From Bacteroidales bacterium (GTDB taxonomy: Bacteria > Bacteroidota > Bacteroidia > Bacteroidales > UBA6680), in the NCBI GenBank assembly GCA_025210735.1, contig JAOARD010000076.1, positions 62,001 through 126,000 of the forward strand: DNA of 64,000 nucleotides, written 5' to 3'. Shown piece by piece: positions 35,719 to 43,942 of the stretch. A program made the position numbers and the translations under genes. The notes beneath the pieces are model-generated. The model was not told the origin of the DNA. It worked only from the letters and a program-made list of their open reading frames with translations, and did no database searches. Position 1 is the stretch's first letter. Each line of letters begins with the position of its first letter.

Positions 35719-36705
35719 TTACAAGTCAACAGACCAAGCATTCTTAACATGGTAAATTTCTCCAGTTACAGGAGCCGGGTTTACCGCTACCCAGAAAGTT
35801 TGTGCTGCAGCAGTTGCATCAGCACTTACAGTACCATCATTAACACGGTATCCGAAAGTCTCAGGAGCTACAGGACCTGAAAGGAAATCACTCTTACGTG
35901 TAATTTGTGAGTTCAGACCAAATACATTGTATGTATATACAGTTCTAACTTTCTTTCCACCTTCAGAAATACAGTCATATGCAAGAGCTGCAGATAGATC
36001 TTTTGCTCCAGCCGCTAATTTAGTCTCTGGTGCAGTATTTGGGAAGTTAACAGCTAATGGAGTAGCATCATTATCTTTTGCCAGGTTATAAAACTTAGAA
36101 TCAACCCAAGCAGCTCCGTCCCAAGTTTGAGTTTTAATCTGTAGGTTATAAGCAAGACGAATGTTTCCATCATTTGCATTAGCCGCAAGAGTAAGCTCAA
36201 GTTTAGTTACTGGTACAGCTCCCTCACACTGGTTATCGTAAGTAAATGCACCCCAGTTCCAAGTATATGTTGGAGCCTCAATTACAGTAACAGTATGACT
36301 TTGCTCAGCTCCTTCACATCCACCAAGAGCAGCAGAAGCTTTCTCTTTTACTTTTAGTGTATAGTCACCAAGAGCAGCAAAAGCAATCTCTCTGTAGTTA
36401 ACTGGTTTTCCACCAATAGCAGCAGGATTAGTATCTGGTCCTGTTGGAGGTGTTACTGTCCAAAGCCAAGTAAATCCAGCAGTTAATGCCCAAGCATTAG
36501 CATCGTTGTAATTTGGATGGAAGTAAGGGTCAGGCTTAGCGTAAAATGGCATTGTTGCTCCTATAGTAACATAGTCAGCAGCCTCAGTTGTTTCGCTAAC
36601 AAAATTTTTGTCATTTGTATCACCATTTCCGGCAATATCTGTCTGCGCATTGGCAGTAAATACATAAGCTACAAGTAAAGCAGCTATCAAGGTAAACTTT
36701 CTCAT
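35719..36705 (-). CDS. Secreted protein of unknown function, first gene of the PorP cluster
   Basis: I do not recognise the family. A clear signal peptide (VFTANAQ, residues 1-20) precedes about 308 residues rich in Ala, Thr, Asn and aromatic residues, with beta-type patterns (TWLWTVTPPTGP, YTWNWGAFTYD) and four Cys. No sorting domain is seen at the C-terminus, which ends NAWSVDL. Codon use is more uniform than in neighbours and the gene has a good promoter and a leader of about 100 nt, suggesting an abundant product. It precedes the type B protein and PorP in one direction and may form a surface complex with them. Confidence 0.75.
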   Translation of the reverse strand: MRKFTLIAALLVAYVFTANAQTDIAGNGDTNDKNFVSETTEAADYVTIGATMPFYAKPDPYFHPNYNDANAWALTAGFTWLWTVTPPTGPDTNPAAIGGKPVNYREIAFAALGDYTLKVKEKASAALGGCEGAEQSHTVTVIEAPTYTWNWGAFTYDNQCEGAVPVTKLELTLAANANDGNIRLAYNLQIKTQTWDGAAWVDSKFYNLAKDNDATPLAVNFPNTAPETKLAAGAKDLSAALAYDCISEGGKKVRTVYTYNVFGLNSQITRKSDFLSGPVAPETFGYRVNDGTVSADATAAAQTFWVAVNPAPVTGEIYHVKNAWSVDL

Positions 36706-36815
36706 TAGATTCAGCTTTTAAATTATTAATTAATTTTTTTTGTATCTCTTATATCACTCTCTTCGACCAAATAGCTGACAAAAAGATATATAAAACAATC
36801 AAATTAGCTACTCGG

Positions 36816-36848
36816 CAAATATACAATTTTTTCGGGTTTATATCACAA
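36816..36848 (-). promoter_or_regulatory. Promoter of the unknown secreted protein cluster
   Basis: On the minus strand TTG (36848-36846), a 22-nt spacer and TATATTTGC (starting at 36823). It predicts transcription from about 36809 and a leader of about 100 nt. Confidence 0.65.
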
Positions 36849-37531
36849 TGGGCACAACCCAAAAATATCAATCTCAACACACTACTATGTACGCATTTAC
36901 CTTCGAAATGTTGAGCAAAATCATCATTTTTCTTAAAATTAATTATATCGAATTGAATATCAATAACTTAAAGCTTAAAAAAATATAGGTATTTATACCC
37001 AATAACAAAACTGACTGTGTAATTTGTTAACCTATTGCTAACCTCAAAAAAATTCTATTTTTTTATCAAGTCGGAAATTACAGTACCTCATGTTATAAAC
37101 AGATAAATTACCGCGATTAACGACTTACATTAAAATACCTCTCAATACATATGTATATTTACATACATAACGTTGCAAATCACACAAATCTAAAACAACA
37201 ATTTCTGCTGTTACAAATACACCCCTGATTATATGCATGTTACATCACACTATAAACATTACATTACATCATGGCATACGAACGCAATATACAACTATTA
37301 TGTTAACAGCTATTAATAAGGCTATTATTTTTTTTTCATATAAGAACAGATACCTATCAACAATAGCGCATACTATAACAATGCTTAAAAACACTTTCAG
37401 TCACATATATAGGTAATCAGGAGTAAATGAAACTATTAAAACAATAACCACTTATAAACTTTTAATCTGTTTAAATAAGTTACAATAATATAATTGGTAT
37501 CTTCATACTTTAAATTTCAGAAAATTTTAAA
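36849..37531. other. Long A+T-rich intergenic region
   Basis: Nearly 700 bases without a supportable ORF on either strand and without a clean terminator hairpin. It must hold the promoter of the plus-strand dehydrogenase gene, but no full TAnnTTTG box close to that start stands out. A run of nine Ts occurs near 37328. Confidence 0.5.
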
Positions 37532-38485
37532 ATGATTATGAAGGCAGTATTTATTGAACCAATAGGGTTCGACAAAGAGACAGAGACAGATATAACAAAA
37601 AGGTTATCAGATAAGAATATAGAAGTTTCTTTCTATAACAACAAACCAGAAAATTCAGAAGATGCACTTGAAAGAGTTAAAGATGCTGATATTATAATAA
37701 CCAGTCAATACCCTATCTATGATAATATTATAAATAGCTGCAACAATCTAAAACTAATATCTGTTGCTTTTACAGGCACCGATCATATAAATACAAAACT
37801 TTGCAATGACAAAAATATAGTTGTTTGTAATGCAGCTGGTTACTCTACCGATGCTGTTGCTGAATTAACTGTAGGAATGGCTATTGATATCATAAGAAAG
37901 ACAACTGAACTAGATGCAAAAACAAGAAAAAGTGAAGACAGAGCAGGTTTTCTTGGCACTCAATTAAAAGACAAAACATTTGGAATAATAGGTTTTGGAG
38001 CAATTGGTAAAAGGGTTGCAGAACTTACAAAAGCCTTTGGATGTAACAATATAGCATATAGCAGAACAAAAAAACAGACAGAGCTGGCACAGTTCAGAAC
38101 CTTTGAGGAGGTAATAAAAGAGTCTGATATTATATCAATACACACTCCTCTTACTCATGAAACTCAAGGTTTGATTAACAAAGACGTTTTGTCATTAACA
38201 AAACAAAATGTTATATTAATAAATACAGCAAGAGGCCCTATTGTTGATTATAAGGCTCTATCTGAAATGCTAAACAGTAACCAAATGGCAGGTGCAGCAA
38301 TAGATGTTTACGAGACTGAACCACCAATAGCAGCAAATCACCCACTACAGAACACTAAAAACTGCCTGTTGCTTCCGCATATAGGATTTGCTACAAAAGA
38401 GGCTATTGAGATTAGAACCGAAATAGTTCTTCAGAATATTTTGAAATGGGCAGATGGTGCTCCACAAAATGTTGTAAACCTTTAA
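37532..38485 (+). CDS. D-isomer-specific 2-hydroxyacid dehydrogenase family protein
   Basis: NAD-dependent reductase or dehydrogenase of 2-hydroxy acids. The nucleotide-binding motif is IIGFGAIGKRVAEL (about residue 150). The catalytic triad is visible: Arg in INTARGPIVD, Glu in DVYETEPP and His in LLPHIGFAT. It is 317 residues. The first codons read MIMK, and the second ATG (37538) is an equally good start. The substrate (glycerate, lactate, phosphoglycerate or other) cannot be inferred from context; the next gene is a peptidase. Confidence 0.88.
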   Translation: MIMKAVFIEPIGFDKETETDITKRLSDKNIEVSFYNNKPENSEDALERVKDADIIITSQYPIYDNIINSCNNLKLISVAFTGTDHINTKLCNDKNIVVCNAAGYSTDAVAELTVGMAIDIIRKTTELDAKTRKSEDRAGFLGTQLKDKTFGIIGFGAIGKRVAELTKAFGCNNIAYSRTKKQTELAQFRTFEEVIKESDIISIHTPLTHETQGLINKDVLSLTKQNVILINTARGPIVDYKALSEMLNSNQMAGAAIDVYETEPPIAANHPLQNTKNCLLLPHIGFATKEAIEIRTEIVLQNILKWADGAPQNVVNL

Positions 38486-38540
38486 AAAAATAATTTGAAT
38501 TACTACATTGTAAACAAATATCAAAAAAATATAAAAGATC

Positions 38541-39932
38541 ATGTTTAATAAAGATGTATATGTAAGAAGACGAGATCAGCTTAGAAAGAAGATGGGTAGC
38601 GGTCTTGTTCTTATTCTTGGAAACAACGAGTCGTCAGTAAACTATCCGGATAATGGATACCATTTCCGTCAGGATAGTGACTTTTTATATTTCTTCGGAA
38701 TTGACCTTCCTGGATTTATTGGTGTTATTGATATAGATAATGGAACCGATTCTGTATTTGCAAACGATGTTGATATTGCAAGTATTATATGGATGGGGCC
38801 TCAGCCAAAGGTCAGTGAGTTAGCTGCAAAATGTGGTGTAACAGATACACATCCATTCAACAAAATATTTGACATTACTAAAGACGCAATATGTAAAGGA
38901 CGCAAGATACACTTTACTCCTCCTTACAGAGGCGAGAATAAAATGCTTCTTCAGCAGATGACAGGTATTGATGCACACAGAACAAGAGAGTATGCATCAC
39001 TTGAGCTTATACATGCAATTATCGGAATACGTGAGATTAAAGAGGCTTGTGAAATTGTTGAGATAGAGAAGGCTTGTGCTATAGGTTACAATATGCATGT
39101 AACAGCAATGAGAATGTGTAAAGAGGGTGTTGTTGAGCAAGAGATTGCCGGAGCAATTGAAGGTATTGCACTATCAGGTGGTAACATGCCAAGCTTCCCT
39201 ATAATTTTATCGCAAAACGGAGAGACTCTTCACAATCATTTCCATGGCAATACACTTCAGAAAGGAAAAATGATGCTTACTGACTGTGGTGCAGAGTCTC
39301 CGCTACACTATGCTTCAGATAATACAAGAACTATTCCTGTTGGAGGAGTATTCTCTCAAAAGCAGAAGGATATATATAATATTGTATTAAAAGCTCTTGA
39401 CGATACTATTGCTATTACAAAACCAGGAGTTACATATCAGAGCATTCACCTTGAAGCAGCAAGGATTATTACTGAAGGGCTAAAGGATATTGGTCTTATG
39501 AAGGGTGATACAATGGAGGCTGTAAAAGCTGGTGCACATGCAATGTTCTTCCCTCATGGTTTGGGACATATGATGGGACTTGATGTTCATGACATGGAAG
39601 GATTAGGACAGATTTATGTTGGTTATGACGAAAAGACAAGACCAATTGATCAGTTTGGTACTGCGTATCTAAGACTTGGTAAGGAACTGAAAGAGGGATT
39701 TGTTATTACTAACGAGCCTGGAATCTATTTCATCCCTGCACTTATAGATAAGTGGCAATCTGAAGGTACAAACAAAGAGTTTATAAACTTTGATCTTGTT
39801 AATAAGGAGTATCGTGATTTTGGTGGTATAAGACTTGAAGATGATATTCTTGTTACTAAAGATGGTTCAAGAATGCTTGGAGACAGAATTCCAATATATA
39901 CCGATGAGGTTGAGAAAACAATGAACGAATAA
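38541..39932 (+). CDS. Aminopeptidase P family (M24B) Xaa-Pro aminopeptidase
   Basis: Dinuclear-metal peptidase that removes N-terminal residues preceding proline. The N-terminal domain (NYPDNGYHFRQDSDFLYFFG) is typical of AMP_N. The metal ligands are seen as Asp in MLTDCGAESPLHYASDNTRT, His in HGLGHMMGLDVHD, Glu in TNEPGIYF and Glu in GGIRLEDDILV. It is 463 residues with no signal peptide, so cytosolic. A shared terminator with queA follows. Confidence 0.93.
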   Translation: MFNKDVYVRRRDQLRKKMGSGLVLILGNNESSVNYPDNGYHFRQDSDFLYFFGIDLPGFIGVIDIDNGTDSVFANDVDIASIIWMGPQPKVSELAAKCGVTDTHPFNKIFDITKDAICKGRKIHFTPPYRGENKMLLQQMTGIDAHRTREYASLELIHAIIGIREIKEACEIVEIEKACAIGYNMHVTAMRMCKEGVVEQEIAGAIEGIALSGGNMPSFPIILSQNGETLHNHFHGNTLQKGKMMLTDCGAESPLHYASDNTRTIPVGGVFSQKQKDIYNIVLKALDDTIAITKPGVTYQSIHLEAARIITEGLKDIGLMKGDTMEAVKAGAHAMFFPHGLGHMMGLDVHDMEGLGQIYVGYDEKTRPIDQFGTAYLRLGKELKEGFVITNEPGIYFIPALIDKWQSEGTNKEFINFDLVNKEYRDFGGIRLEDDILVTKDGSRMLGDRIPIYTDEVEKTMNE

Positions 39933-39933
39933 A

Positions 39934-39958
39934 AAAAGGGAGCTTAAAGCTCCCTTTT
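39934..39958. terminator. Bidirectional terminator between aminopeptidase P and queA
   Basis: AAAAGGGAGC and GCTCCCTTTT pair around TTAAA. The A-run on the left and T-run on the right let it act on both convergent genes. Confidence 0.88.
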
Positions 39959-39963
39959 CTATA

Positions 39964-41013
39964 TTATATAATCAACATTGCATCTCCATAGGTTCCGAAT
40001 CTGTATCCCTCTTCAATACCAACTTTGTATGCCTCCATCAATAAATCATATCCTGCAAATGCAGAAACCATCATCATTAATGTAGATAGTGGTAAGTGAA
40101 AATTTGTAACCAACATATCTGGCACCTTAAACTCATAAGGTGGGAATATAAACTTATTTGTCCACCCGTCAAATGGCTTAAGCAACCCGGTTGTAGATAC
40201 AGATGTTTCAAGAGTTCTAAGCACTGTTGTACCAACTGCACAAACCTTACTTCTGTTCTCTTTAGCTTTGTTAACAACCTTTGTAGCCTCTTCAGATATA
40301 TATATCTGCTCTGAGTCCATTCTGTGTTTTGTCAGATCCTCAACCTCAACATTTCTGAAGTTTCCAAGACCAACATGAAGTGTGATATATGCAAAATCAA
40401 CACCCTTTATCTCTAATCTTTTAAGCAATTGCTTACTAAAGTGCATTCCTGCTGTAGGCGCTGCAACAGCTCCCTCATTAGCAGCGTATACTGTTTGATA
40501 TCTCTCAGCATCTTCCGGCTCAACAGGACGTTGAATAAATTTCGGAAGCGGAGTCTCTCCTAATCCATAAAGAGTCTTCTTGAAATCCTCATACTCACCA
40601 TCAAAAAGGAAACGTAATGTACGTCCACGTGAGGTTGTATTGTCAATTACCTCAGCAACCAACTCGTCATTCTCACCAAAATAGAGTTTGTTACCAATTC
40701 TGATTTTTCTTGCAGGATCAACCAATACATCCCAAAGTCTCTGTTCTCTATTAAGCTCTCTTAGAAGAAAAACCTCTATTTCAGCTCCGGTTTTCTCTTT
40801 ATTACCATACAGTCTGGCAGGAAAAACCTTAGTATCGTTAAAAACCATTACATCCTGATCATCCACATAATCAAGAACATTTTTAAACTGCTTATGCTCA
40901 ATAGTACCAGTGGCACGGTTTACAACCATTAATCTTGACTCATCGCGATTCTCAGCGGGATATTTTGCAACTAGATCAATTGGCAGATCATACTTAAACT
41001 TTGATAACTTCAT
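39964..41013 (-). CDS. queA: S-adenosylmethionine:tRNA ribosyltransferase-isomerase
   Basis: Adds the epoxycyclopentanediol moiety to 7-aminomethyl-7-deazaguanine in tRNA during queuosine synthesis. Family motifs are seen: YDLPIDLVAKYPAENRDESRL, FNDTKVFPARL, EVFLLRE, VAAPTAGMHFS, THVGLG-type (ITLHVGLGNFRNV) and TNFHLPLSTLMMMVSAFAG. I start at ATG 41013 (MKLSKFKYDL, 349 residues); the frame is open to 41034 through the repeated leader. It lies 257 nt after truB, so it may be separately transcribed. Confidence 0.96.
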   Translation of the reverse strand: MKLSKFKYDLPIDLVAKYPAENRDESRLMVVNRATGTIEHKQFKNVLDYVDDQDVMVFNDTKVFPARLYGNKEKTGAEIEVFLLRELNREQRLWDVLVDPARKIRIGNKLYFGENDELVAEVIDNTTSRGRTLRFLFDGEYEDFKKTLYGLGETPLPKFIQRPVEPEDAERYQTVYAANEGAVAAPTAGMHFSKQLLKRLEIKGVDFAYITLHVGLGNFRNVEVEDLTKHRMDSEQIYISEEATKVVNKAKENRSKVCAVGTTVLRTLETSVSTTGLLKPFDGWTNKFIFPPYEFKVPDMLVTNFHLPLSTLMMMVSAFAGYDLLMEAYKVGIEEGYRFGTYGDAMLII

Positions 41014-41102
41014 ATGTTTAAATTTTCTTTTCAATGGTCATTTGAAACATGCTAAAACACATTATATGTATATAACTAAAATAGCTTACAAACACGTTTC
41101 AT
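41014..41102 (-). repeat. Leader module copy before queA
   Basis: An 89-nt copy from ATGAAACG (41102; ORF MKRVCKLF) to the queA ATG. It carries TTTCAAATGACCATTGAAAA, a variant of the core, and ends AAACAT before the start codon. The middle part matches other copies poorly. The rest of the spacer up to truB (41103-41270) shows no ORF. Confidence 0.45.
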
Positions 41103-41270
41103 CTTCTAATATCTACTTTTGTTGCTACTCAGAACAGCTTTAAGTTTATCATTATACATGAACTACTCAAACTGCTTTGTCAGGCAAAAAACACCAGACT
41201 CTATAATTTAAAACTGAGTAACATATTAATTATATCATTATTATCGTACCAAACAATATTTAATACGATT

Positions 41271-41993
41271 CTACTCCTTAATAGGTTCTATTTCCTTTAA
41301 AAAAACAACAACTTCATCAATTGTCATTGCATCATTAACAGAGAAATCTCCAGAAGATAATCGTCTTAACTGCGTAAGATACCCTCCTGAATCCAGCTTT
41401 GTACCAATATCTCTTGCCATTGATCTTATATATGTTCCCTTTGAGCACTCAACTTCAAACGTAAACACTGGAAGATCAAAATCTGTTAACTCTATATTAT
41501 TAACTGTAACAGGCTTATCCTTTAAAACGACCTCCTCTCCTTTACGGGCTAATTCATAAGCTCTCTTACCTTTTACTCTCTTTGCAGAGAATGCCGGAGG
41601 TGTTTGCATTGTTGTACCTTTAAACGAGTCTAATGTCGCAACCACATTTTCGCGGGTAATATGCCTGTAAGGATACAGAGCGTCAACACTGGTCTCTAAA
41701 TCAAATGATGGTGTTGTACCACCCAAACGCACAGTTGCTCTGTACGATTTTGATTCAGACATTAAAGCCTCTATACCCTTAGTGGCTTTTCCTATAGCTA
41801 TAACCATTAAACCTGTAGCCAAAGGATCAAGCGTACCAGCATGTCCTATCTTAATCTTCTTCAGCCCAAGATGGTGTCTGCATACAGATTTTATCTTATT
41901 TACAACATCAAATGAACTCCACGCATATGGCTTATCAATAAGTAATATCTTTCCATCGCGAAGTTGCTCTGCACTCTTTATTTTATCGGGCAT
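41271..41993 (-). CDS. truB: tRNA pseudouridine(55) synthase
   Basis: Makes pseudouridine 55 in the tRNA T loop. Visible motifs are GKILLIDKPYAWSSFDVVNK, KIGHAGTLDPLATGLMVIAIG with the catalytic Asp, the TQTPPAFSA-type MQTPPAFSAKRVKGKRAYE and CSKGTYIRSMARDIG. I start at ATG 41993 (MPDKIKSAE, 240 residues). An upstream in-frame ATG would overlap uppP. It is in the ftsX-DUF3098-uppP-truB run. Confidence 0.96.
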   Translation of the reverse strand: MPDKIKSAEQLRDGKILLIDKPYAWSSFDVVNKIKSVCRHHLGLKKIKIGHAGTLDPLATGLMVIAIGKATKGIEALMSESKSYRATVRLGGTTPSFDLETSVDALYPYRHITRENVVATLDSFKGTTMQTPPAFSAKRVKGKRAYELARKGEEVVLKDKPVTVNNIELTDFDLPVFTFEVECSKGTYIRSMARDIGTKLDSGGYLTQLRRLSSGDFSVNDAMTIDEVVVFLKEIEPIKE

Positions 41994-42006
41994 ACAGATA
42001 TATATT

Positions 42007-42804
42007 CTACAAAAAATGGGCAATAATTGCCACTAAACCAATTAAACTACAATAAACTGCAAAGTAAATAAGCTTACCTTTATTTACCAAATTTATCATC
42101 CATTTACATGCTAATAAACCTGAAACAAATGCAGCAATAAATCCTATAGCAAGCGGAAGGATACCAATTCCGGCCTCTGAAACCTCTGTAGCAGCAGGCA
42201 TATCTAAAAGATCTTTTACATTTGCACCAAGTATCGGAACCAAAACCATCAGGAAAGAAAATTTTGCAATATCCTCTTTCTTAACTCCCAAAAGTAGTCC
42301 TGTAGCAATTGTTGATCCTGAACGCGAAATACCTGGCAAAACTGCAATTGCCTGCGATATACCAATTATAAATGCAGTACCATATCTTACATCTTTATTA
42401 TTCTTCTTTGCATAGTATGTAAAGAAAAGAAGCACAGATGTTATAATTAACATAAATCCTACAAACATTGTATTTCCGTCAAAAAATGACTCCACAGTAT
42501 CTTTAAAAAACAGACCTACAATTGCAACTGGTATAACAGATATAGCAATCTTAAGAACATATTTGGTCTCGTAATTCCATTTAAAGCTAAACAGTCCTAC
42601 AAAAAGACGTATAATATCTTTATAGAAAACAACAATTGTACTAAGAACAGTAGCCCCGTGTACAACTACTGTAAATTGCATAGAGTCTGTAGGACTTACT
42701 CCTAATATAGATTTAGCCAACTCCAGATGTCCACTGCTGCTGACCGGTAAAAATTCTGTTAAGCCTTGAAGTAGTCCTAAAATCAGAGATTCTAACCAAT
42801 TCAT
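42007..42804 (-). CDS. uppP: Undecaprenyl-diphosphate phosphatase (BacA/UppP)
   Basis: Polytopic inner-membrane enzyme that recycles the undecaprenyl carrier for wall synthesis. The signature GLLQGLTEFLPVSSSGHLEL is near the N-terminus and the second motif, PGISRSGSTIATGL, near the middle. It has about eight hydrophobic helices and 265 residues, normal for the family. Its start overlaps the DUF3098 stop by 4 nt (ATGA), and truB follows after 13 nt. Confidence 0.97.
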   Translation of the reverse strand: MNWLESLILGLLQGLTEFLPVSSSGHLELAKSILGVSPTDSMQFTVVVHGATVLSTIVVFYKDIIRLFVGLFSFKWNYETKYVLKIAISVIPVAIVGLFFKDTVESFFDGNTMFVGFMLIITSVLLFFTYYAKKNNKDVRYGTAFIIGISQAIAVLPGISRSGSTIATGLLLGVKKEDIAKFSFLMVLVPILGANVKDLLDMPAATEVSEAGIGILPLAIGFIAAFVSGLLACKWMINLVNKGKLIYFAVYCSLIGLVAIIAHFL

Positions 42805-43061
42805 TCAGCATCCTCCTGCTTAGGTTTTCTCATAATAGCCCAAACCTCAAACAGTAAACCGGCAAGTACCACAATTGTTGCCAATGTAATTCTTCTGAAA
42901 CTAAACATACCTTCATTAAACACATCCGGATCGTCAGATCCTCCGCCAATCATCAAGATAAACCCAAGTACTACAACTGCAAATCCAATAGCAATAAATT
43001 TATAATTCTCAGCAGGAATTGCGAACCCTGCTTCTTTGTTATCTTTCACCTTTTTCGACAT
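42801..43061 (-). CDS. DUF3098 small membrane protein
   Basis: An 86-residue protein with two membrane helices (about 25-42 and 58-78) separated by GGSDDPDVFNEGMFSFRRI, the DUF3098 signature. Its function is unknown. In Bacteroidetes it is typically found between ftsX and uppP, as here (5 nt from ftsX, 4-nt overlap with uppP), which suggests a role in envelope or division-linked processes. Confidence 0.9.
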   Translation of the reverse strand: MSKKVKDNKEAGFAIPAENYKFIAIGFAVVVLGFILMIGGGSDDPDVFNEGMFSFRRITLATIVVLAGLLFEVWAIMRKPKQEDAE

Positions 43062-43066
43062 ATCTT

Positions 43067-43942
43067 TTATGCGTATAATTTATCTACTTTAATTCTAATA
43101 TATTTTGACACTGCAATCCATGTTGAGCATATACTAATAATTACTCCCATTACAACAACACCTGAGAATAATATTATCAGCATCTCTTCATCGTCAAACT
43201 TAAGCAGCCCTGACATACGTTGCTCTATAAAATAGAGACCACCATACAACAATCCGCTTGCCATAGCTCCGGCAATAATTCCTTGCCACATGCTCTTTAT
43301 TAAAAATGGCTTACGAATAAATCCTGAGGTAGCACCCACAAGCTTCATTGTATTTATAAGGAAGCGTCTTGAGTACACCATAAGTCTTATTGTATTATTA
43401 ATAAGTGCCAATGCCACCAAAAATAATAATGCGGCAAATATAACTATAAAAAAACTAATCTCTTTTATGTTATCGTTTACCAGAGTTACCAACGATTCCT
43501 GATAATTCACTTCATTAATCTCCTGATAACTCAAAAACTCATTCTTTATAAGAGCTATACTATCAGGATTTGCATATTCGGCATATAATTTAACATCAAT
43601 TGTAGCAGGCAGCGGATTAAGCCCAAGAAACGATACAAAATCTTCACCAAGCTCCTTGCTCATTATCTCCTCTGCATCTTTCTTTGAATAATATACCGCC
43701 TCCTTAACATAGTTCTTTATATCCAGCTTCTTCTTAATTCGCATTACCTCAGCATCAGGAACATCATCTTTAATAATAAGACTAAAGCCAATATTCTCCT
43801 TTACATTATCAGATATACTCTTGGCACTGAGTATCAGTGCACCCATTATACCAAGAAGTAACAGTACAAGCGTAATACTAATTAAAGAGGTTAGATACGA
43901 ACTTCGTAATCTACTCTGTGCTACTCTTTTTTCTGACGACAT
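43067..43942 (-). CDS. ftsX: Cell division protein FtsX
   Basis: Permease-like partner of FtsE that links the divisome to wall hydrolases. The first membrane helix (about 18-40) is followed by an extracellular domain (about 45-160), then three helices with SRRFLINTMKLVGATSGFIRKPF between the second and third, typical of FtsX. It is 291 residues. No ftsE is in the window. The start overlaps the end of the YfhO gene by 22 nt, so the two are translationally coupled. Confidence 0.93.
   Translation of the reverse strand: MSSEKRVAQSRLRSSYLTSLISITLVLLLLGIMGALILSAKSISDNVKENIGFSLIIKDDVPDAEVMRIKKKLDIKNYVKEAVYYSKKDAEEIMSKELGEDFVSFLGLNPLPATIDVKLYAEYANPDSIALIKNEFLSYQEINEVNYQESLVTLVNDNIKEISFFIVIFAALLFLVALALINNTIRLMVYSRRFLINTMKLVGATSGFIRKPFLIKSMWQGIIAGAMASGLLYGGLYFIEQRMSGLLKFDDEEMLIILFSGVVVMGVIISICSTWIAVSKYIRIKVDKLYA

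Noticed and set aside
37320..37345. A T-run near 37328 as an intrinsic terminator
   Set aside because: No stable stem precedes it and no gene ends nearby on that strand.
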